Below are positions 17,188-25,191 of a stretch of 64,000 nt of DNA, piece by piece; the first letter of the stretch is position 1; every line of letters starts with the position of its first letter. The notes below the pieces were generated by a model. That model searched no databases and was not told the DNA's origin. It saw nothing but the letters and a program-made list of their open reading frames with translations. Where the stretch lies: NCBI RefSeq assembly GCF_003482105.1, contig NZ_QULM01000001.1, forward strand, positions 868,001-932,000. Direction: 5' to 3'. Source of the stretch: Coprococcus sp. OM04-5BH (GTDB taxonomy: Bacteria > Bacillota > Clostridia > Lachnospirales > Lachnospiraceae). Both the position numbers and the translations under genes were made by a program.

Positions 17188-18339
17188 ATGAAACTTTTAA
17201 AAGCGATAGCAAAGTTTCCTTTGTTTGTGGCAATTATAATATCAGGCCTGGGACTTACCGCCTATGGATATTTCTCAGGAAAATACAATATATCTGTAAC
17301 CATGGATCACCCTATACTGGCGGCGGTACTGACCGCTGATTATGTGGCAACAGACGGTGACGCTGACAGGGCAACGGCAACAGACGCTCCGGTGGCAACA
17401 GACGGTGACTCGGCAGCTGGCAGTACAACCGGTAATGACGGAGCAGCTTCCGGGGACGGCACGAAGGATGCCGACAGCAATACCGGCAGTACCGGAGACA
17501 ATGCTGATAACAACGGTAATGGGGCAGGCGACAACACCGATGGCAGTGGCGGCATACAGACAGGACCGGATTACAATAACGGAGTTAAGATAGTCCAGAC
17601 TGATGAGGTGCTGCAGTCCGGTAAGGCTGATAATGTGAAGGCTCCTATACCTACAAAATATCAGTCCATAGCAGCCAGAGCCAGCAGGAGTCCTGACAGC
17701 TACAATGATGTGAATAAGATTGCTCTGACCACTGCATATCCTTATATAGATGTGGATGAGTCTTATTTTGATGACGCGGTATTTATCGGGGATTCAAGAG
17801 TTGAGGGATTGGAGCTTTATTCAGGACTTAAGAACACCACATTCTATGCAGTCCAGGGACTTACCATATTCGGACTTATGGGACATGAGTATGCCAAGGT
17901 TGGCGACAGCACAGTAAGTCTCAGGGAAGCTTTGTCCCGGAAGCAGTTTAAGAAGATATACATAATGGTAGGTGTCAACGAGCTTGGAACCTGGACAGAT
18001 ACCTTCACCGACGCCTACAAGGAAGCAATAGATGAAATAAGGGAGCTGCAGCCGGGAGCAGTAATATTCATCCAGGGTATCATGTATGTGAGTGATGATT
18101 ATTCTAAGGCTCATGATATAGTAAACAATGATAATATAATAGATAAGAACAATCATATTGCTGCCCTGGCAAATGGCGTGGATATCTTCTACCTTGACAT
18201 GAATCTTGCCATAACCGATGACAGTGGATATCTGGATCCGGATCTTACCTGGGATGGTGTCCACCTTCAGGCACAGTATTACTCTCTGTGGGTTGATTTC
18301 CTGAAGTCCCACGGACTTGACAGCTACATGTTTGAATAA
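17188..18339 (+). CDS. Membrane-anchored SGNH-type protein, MBOAT partner
   Basis: A 383-residue protein: one N-terminal hydrophobic anchor (about 8-30), a long low-complexity stretch rich in Asp, Gly, Asn and Thr (about 50-130), then an SGNH-like domain. Block I is FIGDSRVEG (Ser nucleophile), block III has MVGVNELG, and the Asp/His pair is WDGVHL. Placed outside the cell, it would complete O-acetyl transfer begun by the MBOAT protein encoded 16 bases upstream. The classical GDSL Gly-Asn positions are partly changed, as in AlgJ/AlgX-type transferases rather than free esterases. A strong terminator follows. Confidence 0.88.
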   Translation: MKLLKAIAKFPLFVAIIISGLGLTAYGYFSGKYNISVTMDHPILAAVLTADYVATDGDADRATATDAPVATDGDSAAGSTTGNDGAASGDGTKDADSNTGSTGDNADNNGNGAGDNTDGSGGIQTGPDYNNGVKIVQTDEVLQSGKADNVKAPIPTKYQSIAARASRSPDSYNDVNKIALTTAYPYIDVDESYFDDAVFIGDSRVEGLELYSGLKNTTFYAVQGLTIFGLMGHEYAKVGDSTVSLREALSRKQFKKIYIMVGVNELGTWTDTFTDAYKEAIDEIRELQPGAVIFIQGIMYVSDDYSKAHDIVNNDNIIDKNNHIAALANGVDIFYLDMNLAITDDSGYLDPDLTWDGVHLQAQYYSLWVDFLKSHGLDSYMFE

Positions 18340-18352
18340 ATAAAAGAAATAC

Positions 18353-18419
18353 AGGCGCCGTCTCTGCACCTGCAGGGAGGGAAAACTCCCCGGCAGATCG
18401 TGACGACGCCCTTTTTATA
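18353..18419 (+). terminator. Branched intrinsic terminator after the MBOAT/SGNH pair
   Basis: Outer arms GGCG/CGCC with GTC/GAC, inner arms TCTGC/GCAGA and GGGAG/CTCCC, then CTTTTTA. More elaborate than a single hairpin, but the T-run placement fits termination. Confidence 0.7.
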
Positions 18420-18509
18420 ATCCGACATCAGGGTAGTGCAACATGCATGGGTTTGATGTCGTGGTATTGATCAGACCGAAGTTAAGTCTGCGGGAGTTCC
18501 CGCCACCGG

Positions 18510-19361
18510 TTAGATCGTACCTGTTACAGTTACTGTTGCGATGCCCGGGGTTACAGTGTACTCACCTGTTGTGCTCTGAGTGAAGGTCGCAGCAGGAACA
18601 GTGATCTGACCCGGAACGGTCTGGAAGAGACCTGTTGTCTCATCGTAGGTGTAGAAAGTTGTTACCGGCATTGTATCACCGTTATAGGTTACAGTGATAT
18701 TGGACAGAGCCGGGGTAAATGTGTCTATGATAGTTGCATTGTCTGTGGCTGCGGCAGCAGTATTTCCCATGTTCTGGATAATAAAGGTGTAAGTGATCTG
18801 ACCATTTCCGTTGATGGTTGTAGGAGAAAGAGACTTACTGATGTTCAACATCGGAGCAGCAAGTACTGTCACTGTCTCTGTGGCTGTTACCGGCTCTGTG
18901 AGACCGGTGCCTGTTATGGTCACAGTATTTGTTATTGTGGAAGCTGCGGCAGGAGGTGCAAAATTATTCGCAGTGGTTTCGTATACAATAGTTGTGTTGC
19001 CGCCGGCAGGCACTGAGATGCCTGTAAGTGTAAGCGGTCTTGCGGCACCTATTGTAGATGTTGCCTGGAGTGCACCGTTTATATAATATCTGATTGAATC
19101 AGGAGTGTATGTCAGTGGATATACAGTACTTGTGTTGTATGTGTATGCACCAAGGTTATCAGTTACAGTAAGTCCGGTATAATCGGTTGTGCCGGAGTTG
19201 ACTATACTTATGACGTAGGTTACATTATCACCGGAAGTATAAGTTGGAACCAGGGCGGTCTTGGTGGCTGTAAGGGAGCCCACGATCTCACCTGTGGTTA
19301 TATTGGAAGTAGTGGTCGTGTTGTTATAATTCAACGTGGCCTGATTGTAAAAAGTTGCCAT
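18510..19361 (-). CDS. DUF11-repeat protein, possible spore-surface protein
   Basis: A 283-residue protein rich in Thr, Asn, Ala and Val with almost no Lys or Arg. It consists of beta-sandwich DUF11-like repeats (LTATKTALVPTYTSGDNVTY and a second block around LNISKSLSPTTING). There is no signal peptide: it begins MATFYNQATLNYN. Without a signal it should stay in the cytoplasm of the cell that makes it, as expected of mother-cell-made spore coat or exosporium proteins. Upstream is a sigma-K-like promoter. Family and repeats are seen; spore location is inference. GAGG precedes the ATG. Confidence 0.72.
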   Translation of the reverse strand: MATFYNQATLNYNNTTTTSNITTGEIVGSLTATKTALVPTYTSGDNVTYVISIVNSGTTDYTGLTVTDNLGAYTYNTSTVYPLTYTPDSIRYYINGALQATSTIGAARPLTLTGISVPAGGNTTIVYETTANNFAPPAAASTITNTVTITGTGLTEPVTATETVTVLAAPMLNISKSLSPTTINGNGQITYTFIIQNMGNTAAAATDNATIIDTFTPALSNITVTYNGDTMPVTTFYTYDETTGLFQTVPGQITVPAATFTQSTTGEYTVTPGIATVTVTGTI

Positions 19362-19411
19362 ATTAATACCTCGTCTTTCTTTTGAATTAAGAGACCGATA
19401 TGTCTCTGATT

Positions 19412-19439
19412 TAATATATGCATGGAGCGGGGGATGGGT
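19412..19439 (-). promoter_or_regulatory. Sigma-K-like promoter of the DUF11 gene
   Basis: On the minus strand, AC (19439-19438), 17 bases, then CATATATTA (19420-19412). This fits the late mother-cell sigma-K pattern of AC, 16-17 bases, CATANNNTA. The transcript would have a leader of about 45 bases containing GAGAC/GTCTC. Confidence 0.5.
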
Positions 19440-19569
19440 AACTGCCCAAAAGGGGCTTCATAAAATTTTAGAAAAAATTTTTGAATAAGACCGGATAGTA
19501 CCATAAAAATACCGGCATTCATGCGTATAGTATGTGAGGGATGAAAAAAAGAAAGGAACAGGTGTTGAT

Positions 19570-20907
19570 ATGAGAAAGAAATTTGTAATGCTTGGCATAG
19601 TGTCAGCAATGATGATGGGATTATTTGCAGGCTGCGGTTCAGATACCGGTAATAAGGAGGGCAATACCGCCACACAGACCGACGCAAATGGAAGCAATGT
19701 GGATGTAAACGACAATAATGTGGATGACAAAGATGTGAGTGAAGAGAAGGTGAGCGCAGAGGAGCTGAAATCCGCCGGGGCGGTTGTGGCTGATGGCGTT
19801 AATTCTACAGGTTATGCCATATTTAAGAACCTGTATGACGGAGGAAATATCTGTATCTCTCCATACAGCATAGAGTCAGCCATGGCGATGATAACCAACG
19901 GTGCGGAAAATGATACATTAAGGGAGCTTATGGAGTCTCTTGGAATAGAAGATATTGACAGCTTTAATCAGGCAATGAAGACTGTGAACTCAGGACTTCA
20001 GGGGGATGGAGCTACAGTTGATATTGCCAATTCCCTCTGGAGAAACGGCTCTGTGAAGGATACATTTGCAGAGGATCTTAAGGATTATTACTCTGCGGAA
20101 GTTAAGGATGTGGACTTTTCGGATGAGAGAACAGTTGATGAGATAAACCAGTGGGTAAGCAACGCCACCAATGACAAGATAAACAGACTCGTGGACAGGC
20201 TTGACAGCGGTACAAATGCTGTGATATTAAATGCAGTGTATTTCAATGGTAAGTTTGCAGAGCCATTCCCAAAGAATAACACCATGGAAGGAAGATTTTT
20301 CACAGGAGACGGCAGCAATATCAAGACAGATATGATGGCGATCTACGACGGCAGCTTCCCTTACTATGAGGGCAACGGACTTAAGGCAGTGCGTCTTGCT
20401 TATGAGGACAGCAATGTGGTGATGGATCTCTATATAACCGACAAGAACGGCATGGAGGTTGAAGGGGAAAATGCAGTGGATATATACAATTCCCTCACTG
20501 ATGAGCAGAAGCAGGAGATGTATAATGCACTTTCTACCGGTGAGGTGAAGGAGCTTACAGCCCTTTCAATGCCTAAGTTTGAATTTGCCTCTGAGACCAT
20601 AAGCATAAAGGATGTGCTTATGAAAATGGGAATTAATAAGGCGTTTTCTGAGAACGCAGAATTTGGTAAGATAGGTGATAATACAATGCTTTCGGATGTG
20701 CTTCACAAGACCTATATAAAGGTTGATGAGGAAGGAACCGAGGCGGCAGGGGTTACCGCAGGGCTGACTAAGGAGACTGCAATGCCGGTTGAGGAAGTAT
20801 ACAATTTCGTGGCAGACCAGCCATTTGTATATGTTATAAGTGACAGCAGTACCGGAGCTATATTGTTCATGGGAGCTATGACAGATGTGAGTCTGGTGGT
20901 GGATTAG
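19570..20907 (+). CDS. Lipoprotein serpin (serine protease inhibitor)
   Basis: A 445-residue serpin. The N-terminus is a lipoprotein signal with lipobox FAGC, then an Asn/Asp-rich linker, then the full serpin fold: NICISPYSIESAMAM, NAVYFNGKFAEPF, and the hinge VDEEGTEAAGVTAG. The reactive loop runs to about TKETAMPVEEVYNF and the last strand is ADQPFVYVISDSSTGAILFMG. It acts as a suicide inhibitor of serine proteases at the cell surface. The ATG at 19570 is chosen to begin the signal; the frame opens 12 codons earlier. A subtilase is encoded 1.7 kb downstream, but a partnership is only a guess. Confidence 0.93.
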   Translation: MRKKFVMLGIVSAMMMGLFAGCGSDTGNKEGNTATQTDANGSNVDVNDNNVDDKDVSEEKVSAEELKSAGAVVADGVNSTGYAIFKNLYDGGNICISPYSIESAMAMITNGAENDTLRELMESLGIEDIDSFNQAMKTVNSGLQGDGATVDIANSLWRNGSVKDTFAEDLKDYYSAEVKDVDFSDERTVDEINQWVSNATNDKINRLVDRLDSGTNAVILNAVYFNGKFAEPFPKNNTMEGRFFTGDGSNIKTDMMAIYDGSFPYYEGNGLKAVRLAYEDSNVVMDLYITDKNGMEVEGENAVDIYNSLTDEQKQEMYNALSTGEVKELTALSMPKFEFASETISIKDVLMKMGINKAFSENAEFGKIGDNTMLSDVLHKTYIKVDEEGTEAAGVTAGLTKETAMPVEEVYNFVADQPFVYVISDSSTGAILFMGAMTDVSLVVD

Positions 20908-20967
20908 AAATGTGTGGCAGATAAAAACAGATCTGCTTATTTGAAAATTTTGTGAGAGGAAGCAGCA

Positions 20968-21519
20968 ATGGGAACTTTATATTTTACAAGGCACGGACAG
21001 ACCATATGGAATGTGGAGAATAAAATCTGTGGAGCTACAGACATAGCCCTTACAGAGATGGGACATGAGCAGGCAGAGGAGACCGGCAGATGGCTTAAGG
21101 AAAGAATCGATGCAGGTGAGATCCATATTGATTGGATACTGTACTCGCCGCTTATAAGGGCAGCGGAGACTGCAAGACATATTTCTGAAGCTACAGGCAT
21201 ACCTATGAGACCTGAGCCGAGGATTGTGGAGCAGTGTTTTGGCAGATATGAGGGGACTCCGAGAAACGGTGTGGAATTCAAGAACGCTAAGGCACATTTT
21301 CTTGACCACTATGGAGACGGAGAGACCATGATGCACCTGTGCCAAAGGGTGTACAACCTTCTTGATGAGGTAACGGCAGATAAGGAGAAGACCTATATGC
21401 TGGTTGCCCACAATGGTATATCAAGAGTGGTACATTCATACTTCAACGATATGACAAATGAGGAGTATGCAGCCTTCGGCATAAAGAACTGCGAAGTGAA
21501 GGAATATAAATTCCGGTAA
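20968..21519 (+). CDS. Histidine phosphatase (phosphoglycerate-mutase-like)
   Basis: A 183-residue cytoplasmic phosphatase of the histidine phosphatase superfamily. The catalytic motif FTRHGQT is at residues about 6-12, the acid residue lies in EQCFGRYEG, and the second catalytic His is in LVAHNGISR. These are usually broad phosphatases (CobC/GpmB-like); the substrate is not deducible. GAGAGGA precedes the ATG. A strong bidirectional terminator follows. Confidence 0.9.
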   Translation: MGTLYFTRHGQTIWNVENKICGATDIALTEMGHEQAEETGRWLKERIDAGEIHIDWILYSPLIRAAETARHISEATGIPMRPEPRIVEQCFGRYEGTPRNGVEFKNAKAHFLDHYGDGETMMHLCQRVYNLLDEVTADKEKTYMLVAHNGISRVVHSYFNDMTNEEYAAFGIKNCEVKEYKFR

Positions 21520-21520
21520 G

Positions 21521-21553
21521 AAAAAAGCATGTGCGATTTGCACATGCTTTTTT
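21521..21553. terminator. Bidirectional terminator
   Basis: AAAAAAGCATGTGC pairs with GCACATGCTTTTTT around GATTT. It serves the phosphatase gene and the opposing rhomboid gene. Confidence 0.9.
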
Positions 21554-21599
21554 ATCGATGTCCGCCGTTTTTTGGTGTCTGCCCTTGAACCTGCTTTAT

Positions 21600-22193
21600 C
21601 TACCTCTGCGGCTTGCTGCCGATACGCCCGAAGTATGCACCTATGATACCACCTATTATGTGGGTCAGGTGCGAGATATTGTCTGACACAAATATTGAGT
21701 CATATACCTGCTCGCCGATGTACAACACGAACACCAGAATGAAGGTCAGTGGTATGCTTCCGTCCTTTATGCTGGTGAAGGAGGCAAGAAGTATCATGGC
21801 AAATGCTACTCCGCTGGCACCTAAAAGCATCACATGAGGAAAGAATATAAAGTGGACTACACCGGTTATTATTGCGGTGGATACGATAAGAAATATCATA
21901 TCCGCAGAACCGTATTTTTCCTCAAGGAGTGGTCCGATAACCAGTATCAGCATAATATTTCCCATGAAGTGGGACACCCCCGAATGTCCGAATACATGTC
22001 CGATAAATCTCACATATGTAAGTGGATTTAAAAGTGATGAGCGGTACACCGAGAAGAACATTCTGGTGGTGTGTCCGCCTGTGAGCTGCCCGAGTATCAG
22101 TGCCGCGAGACATATTGCTGTAAATGTAAGTATTACAGGTGAATTGAACGAAATCTTTAAAGTATAGTGTTTCTTTGTATTTCCTGAAGCCAT
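21600..22193 (-). CDS. Rhomboid-family intramembrane protease
   Basis: A 197-residue protein with six hydrophobic segments. The rhomboid core is visible: HFMGNIMLI in helix 2, the nucleophile loop GASGVAF (Ser about 126) in helix 4 and the catalytic His in SHLTHIIGGIIGAYFG in helix 6. It would cleave transmembrane substrates within the membrane; the substrate is unknown. GGGGGAGGA lies 12 bases before the ATG, a longer spacing than ideal. It is transcribed toward the histidine phosphatase. Confidence 0.9.
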   Translation of the reverse strand: MASGNTKKHYTLKISFNSPVILTFTAICLAALILGQLTGGHTTRMFFSVYRSSLLNPLTYVRFIGHVFGHSGVSHFMGNIMLILVIGPLLEEKYGSADMIFLIVSTAIITGVVHFIFFPHVMLLGASGVAFAMILLASFTSIKDGSIPLTFILVFVLYIGEQVYDSIFVSDNISHLTHIIGGIIGAYFGRIGSKPQR

Positions 22194-22299
22194 GTAGTGA
22201 AAAATCCTCCCCCTTAAAATCTTTATACATTGTAACTTAAAAAAAGTGCAAATTCAATACGTAACCCTGGGCGTATACTCGGTACATAAGTTAAATACA

Positions 22300-22420
22300 G
22301 AGAGCCCGGAACATCAAACTGCAACAAGCTTTCCAGGTACTATGTGAGAGTAAAGACCTGCAAGACTATAGGAGGCAGAACCTGTACATCAGGAAATAGA
22401 GTGATCAAGTGGGCTTATAT
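22300..22420 (+). other. Candidate structured RNA or leader in the rhomboid-subtilase gap
   Basis: A closing stem AGCCC (22303-22307)/GGGCT (22411-22415) continues, after a symmetric internal loop, with ATCA/TGAT. Inside are CAGGT/ACCTG and CCTG/CAGG hairpins. No protein frame and no family I can name. The gap 22194-22646 also holds promoter candidates (TTGATA-18-TAAAAT at 22448-22477) and a stem ATATGTC/GACATAT (22501-22529). Strand is assumed from the downstream gene. Confidence 0.35.
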
Positions 22421-22601
22421 GTTTTGGTATTAAGAGCGCTAAATGGGTTGATATGTTACTTGAATATATGATAAAATTGACTCAATCAAAGATTGACGAT
22501 ATATGTCTTCGCTATAGGCGGGGACATATTGTCATTTGCAAAATAATATGTCTGTGTCAAGTGCACAATCGACTTGCCGCCGAGAGAAAACGAGGGGCGC
22601 A

Positions 22602-22646
22602 GGCAAAATTTAAATGGACTGATGTTCAACGTAAGGGAGGTATAAT
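22602..22646 (+). promoter_or_regulatory. Leader motif copy 3 before the subtilase gene
   Basis: GGCAA at 22602-22606, TGATGTTC at 22620-22627, 19 bases to ATG 22647. The 19 bases from the A before GGCAA up to TGATGTTC match copy 1 at 15 of 19 positions. An upstream TTGCC could pair with GGCAA. Confidence 0.5.
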
Positions 22647-25019
22647 ATGAGAAAGAAATTTTTAAAGGCAATTTCGTTGGTGGCAGCGTCTGCCATGGTT
22701 GTGGGAATGACTGCCGATGTCAGGGTATCGGCAAATCCTGCAGGTGACAGCACAGATGCACTGACAACAGAGGAAACGTCAGCAGAACCTGTGGAGGATG
22801 TGACAGAGGAAGCCACATCAGAGGATAACACCGAGGTGACTACTGAGGAGGAGACAGAGGTTACAACCGAGGCTCCGGAGGAAACTACAGAAGTGGTTAC
22901 CGAGGAAGATACCGAAGTTACAACCGAAGAGGAGCAGAGCACCACAAGTATCGAATCCGTATTATATGAGGCTAAGGATTCAAGAGCAGTAGGCGAGCTT
23001 ATCGGAGAGCATAAGGATGATATAGATTCATATGTAGAGGGCAAAGCCTCAAAGTACAGTCTTAAGAGACTTATGCTGTTCACAAGTGACAAGCTTAAGG
23101 AGTCATATAACGCCACTGACATAATCCATATTGGTGACTATGAGGAGTACGTGCTCCAGTTTGAGACAGAAGAGGATACAGAGGCGGCATACAACAGCCT
23201 TTTGGCAAAGTATGGTAAGGACAGTGTATTTATAGACCAGGTTCTTGACGCTGATTCCCTTTTTGGAGATCAGACATACGCAGCGTCGGTTGAGGTTAAG
23301 TTCACAAATGCATACAGTCTTAATGACACAGTGCTTAACCAGAATGGCGTTTCATACAGCAGCTACACTCCGATATCCTGGGGCGTAAAGGATATGGGAA
23401 TGGATGTGCTTAAGAGTGACTTCAATAATCACAATTTCACAAACAGCGTTAGGGTAGCCGTTGTTGATACAGGCCTTGATGACAGCCACTATATCTTTAA
23501 CGGACGTGTTGATGTGGACCACAGTTATAACTTCGCCGATGGCAGTTGGAATTATACAGATGAAAATGGACATGGAACCCATGTGGCAGGTACTATATGT
23601 GATGCAACACCAAGTAATGTATATATTCTTGCATGCAGAGCCTTTGATTCTGATGGATATGCAACAGACACATCTCTTGCGGCAGCAATGCAGTATGCAG
23701 TGTCCCAGAAGGCTGACGTTATAAACTGCAGCTTTGGTAAGGAGAGCGCCGATGCAGAAAGCTTCACATATCTTAATACCGCAATCAATGCAGCATACAA
23801 ACAGAATACCATTATATGTGTAGCATCAGGAAACAGCACAATAGATGTACGCTACGCATATCCTGCCAATAACGGAAAGGTTATCACAGTTGCTTCCATA
23901 GATGAATATCATAATACATCATATTTCTCAAACTATGGTAAGTCAGTAAACTTCAGTGCACCGGGTGAGAATATACGTGCGGCATTTCTTAATGGTCGTG
24001 AGGAGTCCTTAAACGGTACTTCAATGGCAACACCACACATCTCTGCTGCCTGCGCATATATTAAGATGGTAAATAAAAACGGTAATCTCGGTTATGTTTA
24101 CAATACTCTTAAGTCATATGCCAAGGATCTCGGACCAAAGGGTTGGGATGAAGACTATGGATATGGATATGTAGATCTGACCAATTACTTCTATGATACG
24201 TTTACATATACAAAGCTTAAGAATATTACCCAGACATCAAAGGGTATATACACATACTGGTATCCTGTAGACGGAGCTACCGCTTATACCGTATACAGAA
24301 AGGTTGACAATGGATCATGGAAGACATTCAAGACAGTAAGTGCTAATGCAACAAGTTTTTGTGATACAACAGCATCAACACAGCATGTATACTCATATAC
24401 AGTAAGAGCCCATGTAAATGGAAAACAGGGAACCTACAACAAGACAGGTCTTTCTATTAAGAGAATAGGGCAGCCTGCAACAAAAACATATAACTGGTCA
24501 AATGGTATCAGCGTTGAGTGGGGTAAGGTTGCAGGCGTAACAGATTACAAGATCTACAGAAAAGCAGGCAGTGAGACATCATGGAAGCTTGTAGGTTCAG
24601 TAAAGAGTACTTCAAGCAGATTTGTAGATACAAATGTTAAAGAGGGAACCAGCTACAGATACCTTGTTAAGGCAATGAGTGGCAGCTACTCAAGTGGCTG
24701 TGAGAACAATAAGACCAGTGTTATATACAGGCTTGGATACAGATATGCGGGATCATTTAAGAACAGCATGAGAGGCCTGCTTTCTATCGGGTGGGCAAGA
24801 ACAGCAGCCTGTGACGGATATCAGGTTATGTATGCCGATAACAAGAATTTCACCGGAGCGTATACTAATACACTTAAGGGCAATACAAATGGTAGTCTGA
24901 ACATTTCGGTTGGTCAGGGCAAGACCTGGTATGCCAAGGTAAGATGTTACAAGAAGGTAAATGGAGTAACATATTACTCTGCATGGGGTAACGTAGTATC
25001 CTGTTATGCAGCAAAATAA
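22647..25019 (+). CDS. Secreted subtilisin-family serine protease
   Basis: A 790-residue exported S8 protease. Signal peptide (MRKKFLKAISLVAASAMVVG, cleavage probably after RVSA), an acidic Thr/Glu-rich linker (about 35-95), a propeptide-like region, then the catalytic domain with Asp 274 (VAVVDTGLD), His 309 (NGHGTHVAG) and Ser 459 (LNGTSMATPH). The last 270 residues contain fibronectin-III-like repeats (VEWGKVAGVTDYKIYRKAG and similar). No LPXTG anchor or S-layer motif is seen, so it is released or wall-bound by the repeats. AGGGAGG precedes the ATG. A leader motif shared with two other genes lies upstream; a terminator follows. Confidence 0.95.
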   Translation: MRKKFLKAISLVAASAMVVGMTADVRVSANPAGDSTDALTTEETSAEPVEDVTEEATSEDNTEVTTEEETEVTTEAPEETTEVVTEEDTEVTTEEEQSTTSIESVLYEAKDSRAVGELIGEHKDDIDSYVEGKASKYSLKRLMLFTSDKLKESYNATDIIHIGDYEEYVLQFETEEDTEAAYNSLLAKYGKDSVFIDQVLDADSLFGDQTYAASVEVKFTNAYSLNDTVLNQNGVSYSSYTPISWGVKDMGMDVLKSDFNNHNFTNSVRVAVVDTGLDDSHYIFNGRVDVDHSYNFADGSWNYTDENGHGTHVAGTICDATPSNVYILACRAFDSDGYATDTSLAAAMQYAVSQKADVINCSFGKESADAESFTYLNTAINAAYKQNTIICVASGNSTIDVRYAYPANNGKVITVASIDEYHNTSYFSNYGKSVNFSAPGENIRAAFLNGREESLNGTSMATPHISAACAYIKMVNKNGNLGYVYNTLKSYAKDLGPKGWDEDYGYGYVDLTNYFYDTFTYTKLKNITQTSKGIYTYWYPVDGATAYTVYRKVDNGSWKTFKTVSANATSFCDTTASTQHVYSYTVRAHVNGKQGTYNKTGLSIKRIGQPATKTYNWSNGISVEWGKVAGVTDYKIYRKAGSETSWKLVGSVKSTSSRFVDTNVKEGTSYRYLVKAMSGSYSSGCENNKTSVIYRLGYRYAGSFKNSMRGLLSIGWARTAACDGYQVMYADNKNFTGAYTNTLKGNTNGSLNISVGQGKTWYAKVRCYKKVNGVTYYSAWGNVVSCYAAK

Positions 25020-25057
25020 TCAGCAAAGATATCTGCAGATAAAGATGTATAAAGAAG

Positions 25058-25093
25058 GAATAACCTGTCATTAGTGACAGGTTATTCTTGCAT
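25058..25093 (+). terminator. Intrinsic terminator after the subtilase
   Basis: Perfect 13-bp stem GAATAACCTGTCA/TGACAGGTTATTC with loop TTAG. The T-run beyond it is short, so the stem itself is the main evidence. Confidence 0.75.
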
Positions 25094-25191
25094 ATATGGG
25101 TTTAAACGTGTAAAGTGTTTTATAAGCAGAAACAGGCTATAATAAGTATAAATTCAGTAATATAAATTGAAACACAGATAGGAAGTATTAC

